64,000 bases of DNA from Halomonas sp. SpR1 (lineage in GTDB: Bacteria; Pseudomonadota; Gammaproteobacteria; Pseudomonadales; Halomonadaceae): assembly GCF_031010175.1 (NCBI RefSeq), contig NZ_JAUAMB010000015.1, forward strand, positions 1-64,000, in the 5' to 3' direction. Positions 28,488 through 39,895 of this stretch are shown here, piece after piece (within the stretch, counting starts at the first letter, position 1; every line of letters starts with the position of its first letter). The notes beneath the pieces were generated by a model. It did not search any database. It saw only the letters and a program-made list of their open reading frames with translations, and was not told the DNA's origin. A program made the position numbers and the translations under genes.

Positions 28488-30323
28488 CTACCCCGCCTCA
28501 GCTGCTTTGCGGTAGCGGCCAACATAGTCAAACAGCTTGTCACGGATTTGGAAGTGGCGCCCGACTTTGCGCCCCACGACAAAATCAGGGTGGCGCAGAC
28601 GGCGCTGTTCGGCGACGACTTCGTCGGCGCTTAGCGGCTGCCATTTACCGCCTGGGGCGCGCAGGTGGTAGCGCAGAAAGGCGGCGTAGAAGGCGCGCCG
28701 TTGGGCGGGGGTTTCCAACGCAAACCACTCGGACAAGTGGCTGCCGTCTTCGTCGTGGTAGGTGACTTTTAAACGCGGCAAGCCGCGCCCATTAGTCGTC
28801 GCTTCCAACTGCATGCCGCTTACCCGCAATACCTTGGCGTCTTTTAGTTTCAGGGCATCCTTGAGTTTGTCATCCGCGTCCACCAACAGTTTGTCGCAGC
28901 CGTGGCAGCGACGGGCGGCGATGTCATTTTCAGCCCCACACTCATCGCAGACTTTAAAACGAAAGCGAAACTCACACTGCTTTTTATAGGCGCCCGAAGC
29001 CGCGCCGCGTGAGCCATTTCCTGGCCTTTCTGGCTTATCTGGGTCATCAATCAGCCCCTGGCACCGACGCCCAAAGTGCTCAATGACGACATCGCCATCG
29101 CGCTTGCCCCAATAGAGATTGGCGTGGCCACAGGCGGGGCACTCCACCTGCACCGGCTCGCTGTCGCTATCCGGCTTCGGCTCGCCCACTTCGGGGGCAT
29201 AGATATCCCAGGGGTTACCAGCGTAGTCCAGAATTAGACAGTCGCTTTTCCCCGGTGATAGGCGCAGTCCTCTGCCCACCATCTGTTGATAGAGGCTCAC
29301 CGATTCGGTGGGCCGTAAAATAGCGATCAAATCCACGTGGGGCGCATCGAAACCGGTGGTCAGCACCGCCACGTTGACCAGATATTTCAGTTGCCGCGCT
29401 TTAAAGGCATCGATCAGCGCCGTGCGCTCCTGGGAAGGCGTTGCACCGGTAATCAGCGCCGCTTCTGCCCTGGGCAAATAGCTCATAATTTCTTCGGCGT
29501 GAGCCACGGTGGCGGCAAAAATCATCACGCCCTGACGCTCAACCGCGCGCTCGATAATTTGATCAATGATGCCCGGCGTTGCGCGACTACCCGCTACCAC
29601 GCGATTAAGCGCTTCCTCCGGAAACAGACCGCTTGAAGAGGGCTTGAGCGCAGAGAAGTCGTAGCCTTCAATGGCCATATCCAAGCGCTTGGGCTCGGCG
29701 AGATAGCCCTGCTTGACCATCAGGCGCAGCGGCTGCTCAAACACGCAGTCGCGGAAAAAGCTCTCTTCACTGCCTCGCACCATGCCGTGGTGGTGGCGAT
29801 AGTAGATAAACCCCTGCCCCAAGCGGTAAGGGGTCGCCGTTAAGCCAAGTATCTTGAGTTGCGGGTTGTGCTGGCGCAAATGCCCGATCACCTGGCGGTA
29901 GCTGGCGTCTTCGTTGAGCGATACACGGTGGCTCTCATCGATCACCAACAGGGTAAAGTTAGCGTCGTTAAAGCTATCCAAGTTGCGCACCACCGACTGC
30001 ACCGAGCCAAATACCACTTGGCGGTTGGCCTCTTTACGCTTTAAGCCGGCGCTAAAAATATCCGCCTCAAGCCCATAGGCCTGGTACTTGGCGTGGTTCT
30101 GCTCTACCAGTTCCCGCACATGGGCGAGCACCAGCACACGCCCTCTCGCCAAGCGAGCCAGCTCCGCAATGACTAGGGATTTGCCGCTACCGGTAGGCAA
30201 TACCACCAAAGCAGGATCGCTGGAGGCGCGAAAATGCACCACCACGCGCTTTACCGCTTCCTGCTGATAGGGGCGAAGCTGGGGCGTTAAAGAGGACGCT
30301 TGCAAGGAGTTAAGTGTCGGCAA
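28488..30323 (-). CDS. radD: DNA repair helicase-like protein RadD
   Basis: A 611-residue superfamily 2 ATPase closely patterned on E. coli RadD (YejH): LRPYQQEAV, Walker A PTGSGKS at 43-49, the [17 protein letters not shown] stretch, DESH at 129-132 and [11 protein letters not shown]. Helicase motif VI reads [24 protein letters not shown]. The C-terminal part carries cysteine clusters ([34 protein letters not shown]), likely zinc-binding. RadD acts in recombination and double-strand-break repair with RecA. The start is uncertain: TTG at 30323 has no evident ribosome site; TTG at 30305 is an alternative. Confidence 0.9.
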   Translation of the reverse strand: MPTLNSLQASSLTPQLRPYQQEAVKRVVVHFRASSDPALVVLPTGSGKSLVIAELARLARGRVLVLAHVRELVEQNHAKYQAYGLEADIFSAGLKRKEANRQVVFGSVQSVVRNLDSFNDANFTLLVIDESHRVSLNEDASYRQVIGHLRQHNPQLKILGLTATPYRLGQGFIYYRHHHGMVRGSEESFFRDCVFEQPLRLMVKQGYLAEPKRLDMAIEGYDFSALKPSSSGLFPEEALNRVVAGSRATPGIIDQIIERAVERQGVMIFAATVAHAEEIMSYLPRAEAALITGATPSQERTALIDAFKARQLKYLVNVAVLTTGFDAPHVDLIAILRPTESVSLYQQMVGRGLRLSPGKSDCLILDYAGNPWDIYAPEVGEPKPDSDSEPVQVECPACGHANLYWGKRDGDVVIEHFGRRCQGLIDDPDKPERPGNGSRGAASGAYKKQCEFRFRFKVCDECGAENDIAARRCHGCDKLLVDADDKLKDALKLKDAKVLRVSGMQLEATTNGRGLPRLKVTYHDEDGSHLSEWFALETPAQRRAFYAAFLRYHLRAPGGKWQPLSADEVVAEQRRLRHPDFVVGRKVGRHFQIRDKLFDYVGRYRKAAEAG

Positions 30324-30438
30324 ATTAATTAGCCCGCTATTGAACTATTACGACTTTAGTCGCGTCGTAGTAATGATGGTTTAAATAATCCCTGAACTCG
30401 CAACGTCTATCAGCGAGAAGATAATAGTGAGGTGAGCC

Positions 30439-30678
30439 ATGACAACCAATCATTTCAGCCCTGAATGCCCCGAGTGCGGTAGCCGCTTAAAACGCTTGCC
30501 CGCCACACGGCGTGATCAAGCCCATGTATTTTGTATGGATTGCGGACATGATTTTGGACGCTTTGAATACCTCGTTGAGCGCTACCGGCTAGAGCTTGAA
30601 ACCCTCGAGGCAAAGCTCGGGCTGCCGCTAACAGGCGCAGAGGAAACACCGGCGAGCGCTCCCCAACCGCACTCTTAA
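30439..30678 (+). CDS. Small zinc-ribbon protein of unknown function
   Basis: A 79-residue protein with two CxxC knuckles, CPECG (10-14) and CMDCG (32-36), separated by 17 residues, followed by a helical segment (FEYLVERYRLELETLEAKLGL) and a Pro/Ser/Ala-rich tail. This is a rubredoxin-like zinc ribbon; no specific family is recognised. GAGGTGAG precedes the ATG and a terminator follows directly, which supports expression as a single gene. It sits between radD (divergent) and purL (convergent). Confidence 0.75.
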   Translation: MTTNHFSPECPECGSRLKRLPATRRDQAHVFCMDCGHDFGRFEYLVERYRLELETLEAKLGLPLTGAEETPASAPQPHS

Positions 30679-30695
30679 CAATTGGCCTAATAGAT

Positions 30696-30718
30696 AACGG
30701 CGGCAAAAAGCCGCCGTT
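30696..30718 (+). terminator. Terminator after the zinc-ribbon gene
   Basis: Perfect 9-bp stem AACGGCGGC / GCCGCCGTT with an AAAAA loop, 18 bp past the stop. The loop gives a T-run on the minus strand but only weak T after the stem; it may serve both the small gene and purL. Confidence 0.6.
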
Positions 30719-30752
30719 TACTCCTACCATGCTGCTTCGAACGTTACTGAAA

Positions 30753-33700
30753 TCAGTTGAGCCACACCCGAGCGTTGCGGAATAGCCGCAGCCAGGCACC
30801 ATCTTCCGTCCACTCCGCCGGGCGCCATGAGTTGGTGACCGCCCGAGCAACACGCTCGGGGTGGGGCATCATAATAGTCACCCGGCCATCCGGCGTGGTC
30901 AGGCCGGTAATGCCCGCAGGCGAGCCGTTGGGGTTGGCCGGATAACGTGTGGTGGCCTGGCCATAGTTATCGATGTAGCGCAGAGCGATTTGGCTGCTCG
31001 ACTGCATACTGCGCAGGTGAGCGCTATCGCGGAACTCCGCCCGCCCTTCGCCATGGGCCACGGCGATGGGTAACTGAGAACCTTCCATACCCGCCAGCAG
31101 AATCGATGGGCTCTTCTCGACCCTGACCATGGAGACCCGCGCCTCAAACTGCTCGGATTCATTGCGCACAAAGGTCGGCCAGTTTTCAGCGCCGGGAATC
31201 AGCGATTTCAACTGCGACAGCATCTGGCAGCCGTTACATACCCCCAACGAGAAGCTGTCCTCACGGGCAAAGAACGCCGCAAACTGCTCCCGAGCACGCT
31301 CATTAAACAGCACCGACTTGGCCCAGCCACCGCCGGCGCCCAGCACGTCGCCATAGGAGAAGCCGCCGCAGGCCACAAGCCCTTTAAACTCTTCCAGTGA
31401 AACGCGTCCCTCCAGGATGTCGCTCATATGCACATCCACGGCGTCAAACCCAGCCTTATCAAAGGCCCAGGCCATTTCCACCTGGCCATTGACGCCCTGC
31501 TCACGCAGCACGGCCATGGCGGGCTTGGCTGTATTAACGAACGGCGCGCTGATATCTTCACTAATATCAAAAGTGGGGGATGCGGAGAGCCCTGGGTCGC
31601 GGCTATCGAGCAGATTGTCGTATTCGTTTTTGGCGCATTCGGGATTATCGCGCAGCGCCTGCATGCGGTAGCTGGTTTCTGCCCAGGTACGCTGGGTAAG
31701 CTGGCGAGTGGTTTCCAGCAGCGGCTCTTCAAATAGCGTGACGCGCACCTGGTCGTCGTAACGCGGGCGAGCAATGACGCCGCAGGTTTCGATACCGGCC
31801 ACGGCAAACTGCGCCAGCACTTCTTCGGTGTGCTCACGATTAACCTGAATCACCGCCCCCAGCTCTTCCGAGAACAGCGCGTTCAACGCCTCCACTGGCT
31901 CATCGATCATCCAGTCGAGCTTGATCTCAAGCCCGGCGTGGGCCGCGAAGGCCATCTCCAGCAGCGTGACCAGCAGGCCGCCGTCGCTACGGTCATGGTA
32001 GGCCAATAACTTACCGTCGCGGTTAAGGCCCTGAATGACTTCGAAGAACGCCTTGATATCTTCCGGATCGTCCACATCGGGGCAGTCGTTACCTACTTGA
32101 CCGTACACCTGTGCCAATGCCGAGCCGCCCAAGCGATTTTGACCATTCCCCAAGTCGATCAAAATCAGATCCGATTCATCCTGATCCAGATTGATCTGCG
32201 GTGTTAGCGTCGCCAACGCATCAGTCACCGGGGCAAAGCCGGTCACCACCAACGAAAGCGGCGAAGTGACGCTTTTGTCTTCATGCTCACCCTGCTCAGT
32301 TTTATCCTGCCAAGCAGTGCGCATCGACATGGAGTCTTTGCCCACCGGGATGGCAATGCCCAGTGCCGGGCACATTTCCATGCCCACCGCATAAACGGCG
32401 TCATACAAGGCCTGGTTTTCACCCGGATGATCGGCGGCGCTCATCCAGTTAGCGGAGAGCTTGATATCGCTTAGCTTGGCGATTGGCGCTGCGGCCAGGT
32501 TGGTAATCGCTTCGGCGACCGCTAAACGGGCGCTGGCTGCAGGGTTGATCAACGCCACCGGCGGACGTTCGCCCATGGCCATGGCTTCACCGGCGTGGGT
32601 ATCAAAACTTGCCGTGGTGACCGCTACATCGGCCACCGGCACCTGCCAGGGGCCGACCATCTGGTCGCGGGCCACCTGGCCGGTAATTGAGCGGTCGCCG
32701 ATGGTAATCAAGAAGCTTTTAGAGGCTACGGTAGGCAAGCGCAGCACCCGATCCAGCGCTTCGCGCAGGTCGAGGTTATCGAGCATTACCCCAGAAAGCT
32801 CCGGGTCGTGACGCTCGAATTCGCGCTGCATCTTAGGCGCTTTGCCGAATAGCACGCTCATCGGTAAGTCAACCGGCTTACTATCAAAGTGGCCGTCGCG
32901 CACTTCAAGGTGATGCGCGTCCAACGCTTCGCCAACCACCGCATAGGGGCAGCGCTCGCGCTGACATAGCGCGTCAAAGGTATCTAAATCCTCCGGCGCA
33001 ACGGCAAGCACGTAGCGCTCCTGGGCTTCGTTACACCAGATCTCCAGCGGGCTCATACCCGGCTCGGCATTGGGTACCGCGCGCAGCTCAAAGCGGCCGC
33101 CGCGGTTGCCGTCTTTGACCAGCTCCGGCAACGCGTTGGAGAGCCCTCCAGCACCCACGTCGTGGATAAAGCGGATCGGGTTGTGATCGCCCAGCGCCCA
33201 GCAGCGGTCAATCACTTCCTGGGCACGGCGTTCGATCTCGGGGTTTTCACGCTGCACCGAGGCGAAATCCAGATCGGCGCTGGAGGTGCCGGATGCCATG
33301 CTGGAGGCTGCTCCGCCGCCCAGGCCAATCAACATCGCCGGGCCGCCCATTACAATCAGCTTGCCACCAACGGGGATATCGCCCTTCTGAACATGGTGGG
33401 CACGAATATTGCCGTAACCGCCGGCAAGCATAATCGGCTTGTGAAAGCCACGCCGCTCGATGCCGCCGTCGTTAAGCGACTCCTGCTCGTAGGTGCGAAA
33501 ATAGCCGGTTAAGTTGGGGCGGCCAAACTCGTTATTGAATGCAGCGCCGCCAATGGGGCCGTCGAGCATAATATTAAGCGCCGACTGCATGCGCTCGGGC
33601 TTACCATAATCAAAAGCCTCCCAGGGCTGCACAAACTCAGGAATGCGTAGGTTGGACACGGTATAGCCGGAAAGACCCGCTTTGGGTTTGCCGCCGATAC

Positions 33701-34703
33701 CGGTAGCACCTTCGTCACGTATCTCCCCCCCGGAGCCGGTCGCCGCTCCCGGGAAAGGGGCAATCGCGGTGGGGTGATTATGGGTCTCCACCTTCATCAG
33801 AATATGGATGGGCTCCTGATGAGTGGTGTAGAGCGCGCGCTCGTCGTCAGCGCCAGTCAGCGGCGTGGCAAAGAAGCGCCCGGCCTGGCTGCCCTTGATC
33901 ACGGCGGCGTTGTCGCTGTAAGCCGAGAGCACGTTATCTGGCGATGACGCAAAGGTATTCTTGATCATTTTGAACAGCGAGTGGCTCTGCGGCTCGCCGT
34001 CGATCACCCAGTCGGCGTTAAAGATTTTGTGACGGCAGTGCTCGGAATTGGCCTGGGCAAACATCATCAGCTCAACGTCGCTGGGGTTACGCCCCAGTTC
34101 ATTGAAAGCATCGACAAGGTAGTCGATTTCATCTTCTGCCAGTGCCAGCCCCAGCGCCTGGTTGGCCGTTGCCAGCGCATCACGGCCACCCTCTAGAATA
34201 TCCACACTGCCCAGCGGGGCCGGGTCGTGTTGGGCAAACAGCTTAGCGGCGTCTGAAGCATCGGCCAGCACCGTTTCAGTCATACGGTCGTGCAGCAGTG
34301 CCGCCAGCGCGTTCAACCCCTCTTCATCCGGCATAGTGGTAAAGCCGACCCGATAATCGATGCCGCGCTCGATGCGGCCAACTTGGCGCAAGCCACAGTT
34401 GTGAGCAATATCAGTGGCTTTTGACGACCAGGGTGATTGGGTACCCAGTCGCGGCACCACTAAAAAGCGCTGGGCACGCTCGGGAACCTCTACGCTCGAG
34501 TGAGTACCATAATCCAGTAATTGCACCAAACGTTCGCGGGCAGCATCATCTAACTCATCGCGGCGGTCATGGGAGCGAATATCGATAAAATGAACATAGT
34601 GGGCAGACAGCGCTTCCACCTCGGGAACACGTTCACGCAGCACCGTTAACAGCCGAGCATGACGGAAGGCAGAAAGGGCGGGCGCGCCTCGCAGTTCGAG
34701 CAT
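30753..34703 (-). CDS. purL: Phosphoribosylformylglycinamidine synthase, large single-chain type
   Basis: A 1316-residue FGAM synthetase carrying out the ATP- and glutamine-dependent fourth step of purine synthesis. The length matches the fused gammaproteobacterial enzyme. In order: an N-terminal PurS-like domain, the linker with [14 protein letters not shown], two AIRS-type ATP-binding halves ([42 protein letters not shown]), and a C-terminal class I glutamine amidotransferase with the nucleophile Cys in [10 protein letters not shown] and the HGEGRAEF / PHPERV motifs. No internal damage is seen. It stands alone, divergent from mltF. Confidence 0.97.
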   Translation of the reverse strand: MLELRGAPALSAFRHARLLTVLRERVPEVEALSAHYVHFIDIRSHDRRDELDDAARERLVQLLDYGTHSSVEVPERAQRFLVVPRLGTQSPWSSKATDIAHNCGLRQVGRIERGIDYRVGFTTMPDEEGLNALAALLHDRMTETVLADASDAAKLFAQHDPAPLGSVDILEGGRDALATANQALGLALAEDEIDYLVDAFNELGRNPSDVELMMFAQANSEHCRHKIFNADWVIDGEPQSHSLFKMIKNTFASSPDNVLSAYSDNAAVIKGSQAGRFFATPLTGADDERALYTTHQEPIHILMKVETHNHPTAIAPFPGAATGSGGEIRDEGATGIGGKPKAGLSGYTVSNLRIPEFVQPWEAFDYGKPERMQSALNIMLDGPIGGAAFNNEFGRPNLTGYFRTYEQESLNDGGIERRGFHKPIMLAGGYGNIRAHHVQKGDIPVGGKLIVMGGPAMLIGLGGGAASSMASGTSSADLDFASVQRENPEIERRAQEVIDRCWALGDHNPIRFIHDVGAGGLSNALPELVKDGNRGGRFELRAVPNAEPGMSPLEIWCNEAQERYVLAVAPEDLDTFDALCQRERCPYAVVGEALDAHHLEVRDGHFDSKPVDLPMSVLFGKAPKMQREFERHDPELSGVMLDNLDLREALDRVLRLPTVASKSFLITIGDRSITGQVARDQMVGPWQVPVADVAVTTASFDTHAGEAMAMGERPPVALINPAASARLAVAEAITNLAAAPIAKLSDIKLSANWMSAADHPGENQALYDAVYAVGMEMCPALGIAIPVGKDSMSMRTAWQDKTEQGEHEDKSVTSPLSLVVTGFAPVTDALATLTPQINLDQDESDLILIDLGNGQNRLGGSALAQVYGQVGNDCPDVDDPEDIKAFFEVIQGLNRDGKLLAYHDRSDGGLLVTLLEMAFAAHAGLEIKLDWMIDEPVEALNALFSEELGAVIQVNREHTEEVLAQFAVAGIETCGVIARPRYDDQVRVTLFEEPLLETTRQLTQRTWAETSYRMQALRDNPECAKNEYDNLLDSRDPGLSASPTFDISEDISAPFVNTAKPAMAVLREQGVNGQVEMAWAFDKAGFDAVDVHMSDILEGRVSLEEFKGLVACGGFSYGDVLGAGGGWAKSVLFNERAREQFAAFFAREDSFSLGVCNGCQMLSQLKSLIPGAENWPTFVRNESEQFEARVSMVRVEKSPSILLAGMEGSQLPIAVAHGEGRAEFRDSAHLRSMQSSSQIALRYIDNYGQATTRYPANPNGSPAGITGLTTPDGRVTIMMPHPERVARAVTNSWRPAEWTEDGAWLRLFRNARVWLN

Positions 34704-34887
34704 ATCCTGAAGCCTCTAGAGCAGGGAAATTCGAGCAGGGAAATCACCGGGCCGCTATGCGGCCATGCTTTTATGGTGCCGAAAATAGCCTATGATACTG
34801 GAAACCACCCGCCACACGAAATCAACAAGGTGACAGCCTGCCTCTGGCTGGGTATCGTGGCAGCTTGTTTCATGCCGACAAGACGCC

Positions 34888-36351
34888 ATGCTGACGTTGA
34901 TTTGCCGACATTTTGTAGCCCGAGCCAGCGCTTATTATGCGCTGATAGCTATTACGCTTTTGACTCTGGTGCCGACTCTCTCCCTGATTCCCCCCGGCGA
35001 GCATCTGACGCAGATCACTGCAAAAGATTTTATTACCGTTCACTCCCGTAATACACCCACCACTTATTACGAGGGTCGCCAAGGCCCTACCGGCTTTGAG
35101 TATGAGCTGATGCACCGTTTTGCCGACTACCTTGGGGTGAGTCTTAATCTTAACGCCCGCCACCACCCTGAAAGTGTGCTGCCAGCGGTACGTGAGAGCG
35201 GCGACCTGGGCGCGGCAGCGTTACCGCTGCTACCCAACCCTTCCGGCATTTACTACACCCGACCGATTATTCAAATGCAGCCGCTGGTAGTCTACCGGCG
35301 CGGCCTTAATGGCATCAGTGAGCCGAGCGACCTGGTCGGCTTGGAGCTTGGTACACTTAGCAAAGCGGGTACCAGTGAAGCACTGCGCGACCTTCAGCAT
35401 CGCCACCCCACCCTGAGCTGGAAAGAGTCCCACGAACTGGAAGTCGCCGAACTACTGGCGCGGGTTGAGAATGGCACCCTGGACGCAGCGGTTATTTTTG
35501 AGCATCAATTCCGTTTAAACCGGCTGTTTTTTCCTAACGTTGAACGCGGCTTTATCCTCGGCGACCCGCTCTCCATGGCGTGGGCGGTGCCCAGCGGTCG
35601 CGGCTTGGGTCTCCTTGAGGCCGCTAATCGTTTCCTCCAAGACCTGCAGGAAAGCGGCACGCTGGATCGGCTGGTAAGCCGCTACTTTGGCCATGACGAC
35701 TACTTAGAGTATGTCGGCACCCGTACCTTTCTTGATCACCTGGACGCGCGCTTGCCCCGCTACACAGACCTCTTCCAGCAGTCTGCTCGGGAAACGGGGT
35801 TTGATTGGAAGTTGCTCGCGGCCGTGGGCTACCAGGAGTCTCACTGGGATCCGGACGCGGTTTCACCAACGGGGGTGCGCGGTTTGATGATGCTGACCAA
35901 CCCCACCGCCAGCGAGATGGGCGTCAGCGACCGTACCGATCCGGCTCAGAGCATTGATGGCGGTGCCCGCTATTTACGCAGCATTAAGGATCGCTTACCG
36001 GAAAGTATCACCGGTGATGATCGCCTGTTTATGGCTATGGCTGCTTACAACGTGGGCCTGGGACATTTATACGACGCTCGCAAGATCGCCGAAATGCGTG
36101 GAGGTGACCCCGACAGCTGGGTGGATGTTCGCGCCGCGCTCCCTCTGTTACAACAGCGTGAATGGCATAGCCAAACGCGTCACGGCTACGCCCGGGGCGG
36201 GGAGCCGGTAATATACGTACGCAATATTCGTCGCTACTACGAAATGATTGAGTATGTTGAGCGTAGCCGCCAGCAGTTTTTCCAACTAGAACAAACGCCT
36301 GTCAACGACGATCCACTGCTGTTGTTCGAGCTGGTGCCGCCGCTTAATTAA
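34888..36351 (+). CDS. mltF: Membrane-bound lytic murein transglycosylase F
   Basis: A 487-residue protein with an uncleaved or cleaved N-terminal hydrophobic segment (about 15-35). A periplasmic solute-binding-like domain spans about 48-270 ([18 protein letters not shown]...), and an SLT lysozyme-like domain covers 295-440, with the catalytic glutamate E317 in [11 protein letters not shown] and the following [13 protein letters not shown] and YNVGLGHL motifs. It cleaves peptidoglycan with formation of 1,6-anhydro products, which AmpD (also in this window) later recycles. No lipobox is evident, unlike some homologues. Confidence 0.92.
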   Translation: MLTLICRHFVARASAYYALIAITLLTLVPTLSLIPPGEHLTQITAKDFITVHSRNTPTTYYEGRQGPTGFEYELMHRFADYLGVSLNLNARHHPESVLPAVRESGDLGAAALPLLPNPSGIYYTRPIIQMQPLVVYRRGLNGISEPSDLVGLELGTLSKAGTSEALRDLQHRHPTLSWKESHELEVAELLARVENGTLDAAVIFEHQFRLNRLFFPNVERGFILGDPLSMAWAVPSGRGLGLLEAANRFLQDLQESGTLDRLVSRYFGHDDYLEYVGTRTFLDHLDARLPRYTDLFQQSARETGFDWKLLAAVGYQESHWDPDAVSPTGVRGLMMLTNPTASEMGVSDRTDPAQSIDGGARYLRSIKDRLPESITGDDRLFMAMAAYNVGLGHLYDARKIAEMRGGDPDSWVDVRAALPLLQQREWHSQTRHGYARGGEPVIYVRNIRRYYEMIEYVERSRQQFFQLEQTPVNDDPLLLFELVPPLN

Positions 36352-36361
36352 CACTGCTTAA

Positions 36362-36895
<534 letters not shown>

Positions 36896-36944
36896 TCACT
36901 TCCACCGACAGCCTCTTATAGAGACAGCCGCAAGGATACCGAGA

Positions 36945-37763
36945 ATGACAGACGCGCTGAACAAACTGGTAGCGTTACTAGAGCTAGAGACCCTGGAAGA
37001 GACGCTATATCGTGGCCAGAGTCAGGATCTAGGCTTTCCTCAACTCTATGGCGGCCAGGTGCTCGGTCAGGCGCTGGCAGCCGCCACACGTACCGTGCCC
37101 AGTGAACGCCGTCCCCACTCTCAGCACGGCTACTTTCTACGCCCCGGTGACCCCCACCGTCCCGTTGTCTATCAGGTGGATACCATTCGCGATGGCGGCA
37201 GCTTCACCACCCGACGCGTTACTGCCATTCAAAAAGGCCGGCCCATCTTCTTCTGCAGCGCCTCCTTTCAAAGCGAAGAGGCGAGCTTTAGCCATCAGCG
37301 CGCCATGCCAAATGTGCCGACACCCGAAGCGCTAATCAAAAACGGCGAGGCCAAGCACGAGCGCTTTCCCGGCCACCCAATTGAGTTTGTGCATCTCCCC
37401 GGCAACCCCGACAACGGCACGCCAGCAGGCCAATGCTTATGGTTTCGCCTTGCCGGTACGCTGCCAGACGACCCGGCACTGCACCGCCACCTGCTCTCTT
37501 ACGCCTCAGACTTCAACCTGCTGACCACCAGTCTGGTTCCCCACGGCATTGCGTACCGCGACCCCAAGCTGCGCATAGCAAGCCTTGACCATGCCCTATG
37601 GCTGCATCAGGACAGCCGCCTGGACGACTGGCTGCTCTATGTTATCGACTCCCCTTGGGCAGGCGGTGCTCGCGGGCTGGCGCGGGGGCATATCTACAGC
37701 CGCGATGGCCGCTTGGTGGCCTCTACCGCTCAGGAAGGACTGACACGCTATACGAAAGACTAA
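36945..37763 (+). CDS. tesB: Acyl-CoA thioesterase II
   Basis: A 272-residue TesB-type double hotdog thioesterase, hydrolysing medium- and long-chain acyl-CoAs. Conserved segments are ETLYRGQSQDLGFPQLYGGQVLGQALAA, HSQHGYFLRPGDP, FTTRRVTAIQKGRPIFFCSASF, the SLDHALWLH turn and SPWAGGARGLARGHIYSRDGRLVAS near the C-terminus. The frame begins at 36888, but the ATG at 36945, preceded by AAGGA, fits family length. It is followed by a hairpin shared with the convergent malic enzyme gene. Confidence 0.94.
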   Translation: MTDALNKLVALLELETLEETLYRGQSQDLGFPQLYGGQVLGQALAAATRTVPSERRPHSQHGYFLRPGDPHRPVVYQVDTIRDGGSFTTRRVTAIQKGRPIFFCSASFQSEEASFSHQRAMPNVPTPEALIKNGEAKHERFPGHPIEFVHLPGNPDNGTPAGQCLWFRLAGTLPDDPALHRHLLSYASDFNLLTTSLVPHGIAYRDPKLRIASLDHALWLHQDSRLDDWLLYVIDSPWAGGARGLARGHIYSRDGRLVASTAQEGLTRYTKD

Positions 37764-37783
37764 ATAGGCAGTCTCTCAAAACA

Positions 37784-37810
37784 CTTACGCCCGCAAGAAG
37801 CGGGCGTAAG
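37784..37810. terminator. Hairpin between tesB and the malic enzyme gene
   Basis: Perfect 11-bp stem CTTACGCCCGC / GCGGGCGTAAG with an AAGAA loop, between two convergent stops. It lacks a strong T-run on either side but is well placed as a bidirectional terminator. Confidence 0.6.
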
Positions 37811-37842
37811 TCATCGAACAAGTCATCCAACAAGCTACGGGC

Positions 37843-39114
37843 TTAGCCGCCGTAGACGTCCTTAATTGACTGCAGCGGGTAGTGCGCCGGGAATGGCTTG
37901 CGCGCTACGCCAGAATCAACCGCGGCCTGGGCTACCGCCGAGGTGACCCGCGCCAGCAGGCGAATATCGACAGGCGTGGGAATAATGTACTCGCGGCCAA
38001 AGCTCATCTCGGTGCGCTCGTAGGCGTCCAGCACTTCCTGGGGAACCGGCTCACGGGCCAGGTCTTTCAGGGCATGCACCGCGGCCAGCTTCATCTCTTC
38101 GTTGATGCGCGTGGCGCGAACATCCAAAGCGCCGCGGAAAATAAACGGGAAACCCAATACGTTGTTGACCTGATTGGGGAAGTCAGAGCGGCCGGTCGCC
38201 ATAATGACATCCGGACGTACTTCACGGGCAACGTCAGGGTGAATTTCCGGATCCGGGTTAGTGCAGGCAAAAATGACCGGATCTGGCGCCATTTTCTTCA
38301 CCTGATTGGCGGAGAGTAGCCCTGGGCCAGACAGGCCAATAAAGACATCAGCGTTGTCGATAGCATCGTCCAGGGTGCGCATCTCGGTATCACGGGCGAA
38401 CTCGGCTTTATATTCGTTAATGCCTTCGCGGTCGGTGTGTATAACGCCACGCCGATCCAACATCACCAGGTTCTCTTTACTGGCACCACAGGAGATCAGC
38501 AGCCGCATGCAGGCAATCGCCGCCGCCCCTGCGCCCATACAAACGATCTTAACATTTTCGATTTTTTTGCCAGCGATATCCAAGGCATTAAGCATGCCGG
38601 CCGCCGTCACAATGGCTGTACCGTGCTGGTCATCATGGAAGACCGGGATGCTACAGCGCTCAATCAGCGCTTTCTCAATTTCAAAGCACTCCGGCGCCTT
38701 AATGTCTTCAAGGTTGATGCCGCCCCATGTATCGGCAATCCGCGCGACGGTATCGATAAACGCCTGGGGGCTCTCCGCATCCACTTCGATATCCACCGAA
38801 TTGATACCGGCAAAGCACTTGAATAACACGCCCTTGCCTTCCATCACCGGCTTGCTCGCCAGCGGCCCCAGATTACCCAACCCCAGAATAGCGCTGCCAT
38901 CGGTAATCACGGCGACCAGATTACCCTTGCCGGTATAGCGGTAGGCATTTTCCACATCCCGGGCGATTTCAAGCACTGGCTCAGCCACGCCTGGGCTATA
39001 CGCCAGTGCCAAATCCCGTGCCGTCGCGGTGGGTTTGGTCAACTCCACCGAAAGCTTACCGGGAATCGGTTTCGCGTGATAATCCAAAGCAGCCTGCTTA
39101 TTTGCATCCGTCAT
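37843..39114 (-). CDS. Malic enzyme (malate dehydrogenase, oxaloacetate-decarboxylating), short form
   Basis: About 423 residues, from ATG 39114 (MTDANKQAALDYH). It decarboxylates malate to pyruvate with NAD(P)H formation. Visible motifs are LALAYSPGVAEP, GNLVAVITDGSAILGLGNLG, HDDQHGTAIV and a Rossmann GAGAAAIACMRLL. The sequence type is that of the MaeB catalytic domain, but the C-terminal phosphotransacetylase-like half (about 320 residues) of MaeB is absent and the protein ends after the enzyme domain, as in many marine bacteria. The coenzyme cannot be decided from sequence here. Confidence 0.9.
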   Translation of the reverse strand: MTDANKQAALDYHAKPIPGKLSVELTKPTATARDLALAYSPGVAEPVLEIARDVENAYRYTGKGNLVAVITDGSAILGLGNLGPLASKPVMEGKGVLFKCFAGINSVDIEVDAESPQAFIDTVARIADTWGGINLEDIKAPECFEIEKALIERCSIPVFHDDQHGTAIVTAAGMLNALDIAGKKIENVKIVCMGAGAAAIACMRLLISCGASKENLVMLDRRGVIHTDREGINEYKAEFARDTEMRTLDDAIDNADVFIGLSGPGLLSANQVKKMAPDPVIFACTNPDPEIHPDVAREVRPDVIMATGRSDFPNQVNNVLGFPFIFRGALDVRATRINEEMKLAAVHALKDLAREPVPQEVLDAYERTEMSFGREYIIPTPVDIRLLARVTSAVAQAAVDSGVARKPFPAHYPLQSIKDVYGG

Positions 39115-39370
39115 GGTCAGAGTCCAGTTAACATAAAGTAGAATAAGTTGTTTCAGAATATAGAAAAAACCATAACGCCTCAAGCGCGCCGTCAACTTAC
39201 TACAAAACGCTCGTTTAACTGAATTTTACCTTCATATTCGTAACTTTTAACCACTATTTGCTGAAACTTATGCAAACAGGGTTCACTCATAATGGTTTGC
39301 TTATTGATGCAACACAGCATTTATGGAAAATCTTTCCATATAAATATTGCGCAACGAGTCTACCCGAGAA
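39115..39370. other. AT-rich intergenic region upstream of the malic enzyme gene
   Basis: Together with the rpmE terminator this makes a 343-bp gap. No gene is seen. A palindrome TATGGAAA-ATC-TTTCCATA lies at 39322-39340, about 210 bp before the malic enzyme start, and could be an operator or hairpin. The rest is AT-rich without a clear promoter. Confidence 0.35.
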
Positions 39371-39400
39371 ACAAAAAACCCACGCCGAGGCGTGGGTTTT
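39371..39400 (-). terminator. Rho-independent terminator of rpmE
   Basis: Stem AAAACCCACGCC / GGCGTGGGTTTT (39375-39386 and 39389-39400) with a very tight loop, followed on the minus strand by a T-rich tail (TTTTTTGTTT including stem bases). It lies 57 bp after the rpmE stop. Confidence 0.8.
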
Positions 39401-39457
39401 GCGCGAGCTTCGCCTGTTCTGAACAGGCATGCTGGCGATATGGCTATCCGACTGGGA

Positions 39458-39673
39458 TTAGCCGCGCTTAACAGCTGCGCCGAAACGCTTGTTGAAGCGC
39501 TCTACGCGGCCACCAGTGGTCGCTTGCTTCTGCTTACCAGTGTAGAACGGGTGGCAGTTGGAGCACACATCCAAAGAGAAGTCCTGACCAGAGGTCGTAC
39601 CTACCTGGAAAGTGGCGCCGCAAGAACAGTTGGCGGTGACCGTGTTGTAATTCGGGTGAATACCTTGTCTCAT
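39458..39673 (-). CDS. rpmE: 50S ribosomal protein L31, zinc-binding type
   Basis: A 71-residue L31 from ATG 39673 ([10 protein letters not shown]). Cysteines C16, C18, C37 and C40 (NCSCGATF and VCSNCHPF) mark the zinc-binding C+ form rather than the zinc-independent paralogue ykgM/rpmE2. GTGAGG precedes the ATG. The longer frame (to 39727) adds an unconserved N-terminus and is not favoured. The gene is divergent from priA, and its upstream region overlaps the 13-bp tandem repeats at 39778-39829. Confidence 0.96.
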   Translation of the reverse strand: MRQGIHPNYNTVTANCSCGATFQVGTTSGQDFSLDVCSNCHPFYTGKQKQATTGGRVERFNKRFGAAVKRG

Positions 39674-39777
39674 TTCGAGCCTCACGAAGCTATATGCCGC
39701 CACCTGATCTCTTGCCAGGTACCGCATACGGGTTTGGAAAAAACGACTAACCGGTTAGCCGCTCTGTCGTTACGATG

Positions 39778-39829
39778 GATCTTTGCAATAGTTCTTTGCG
39801 ATAGATCTTTGCAATAGACCTTTACAATA
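39778..39829. repeat. Four 13-bp tandem repeats between rpmE and priA
   Basis: Four consecutive units: GATCTTTGCAATA, GTTCTTTGCGATA, GATCTTTGCAATA, GACCTTTACAATA, with a fifth related but inverted-looking stretch GATCGACAAAGAT right after. Units 1 and 3 are identical. They lie 105-160 bp before the rpmE start and 65-120 bp before priA, so they occupy the shared control region. Confidence 0.8.
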
Positions 39830-39895
39830 GATCGACAAAGATCGTTAAGATTCAGAGCGGTCGCATATTCTAGCAAAACTAACGCCGGAGGCCAA

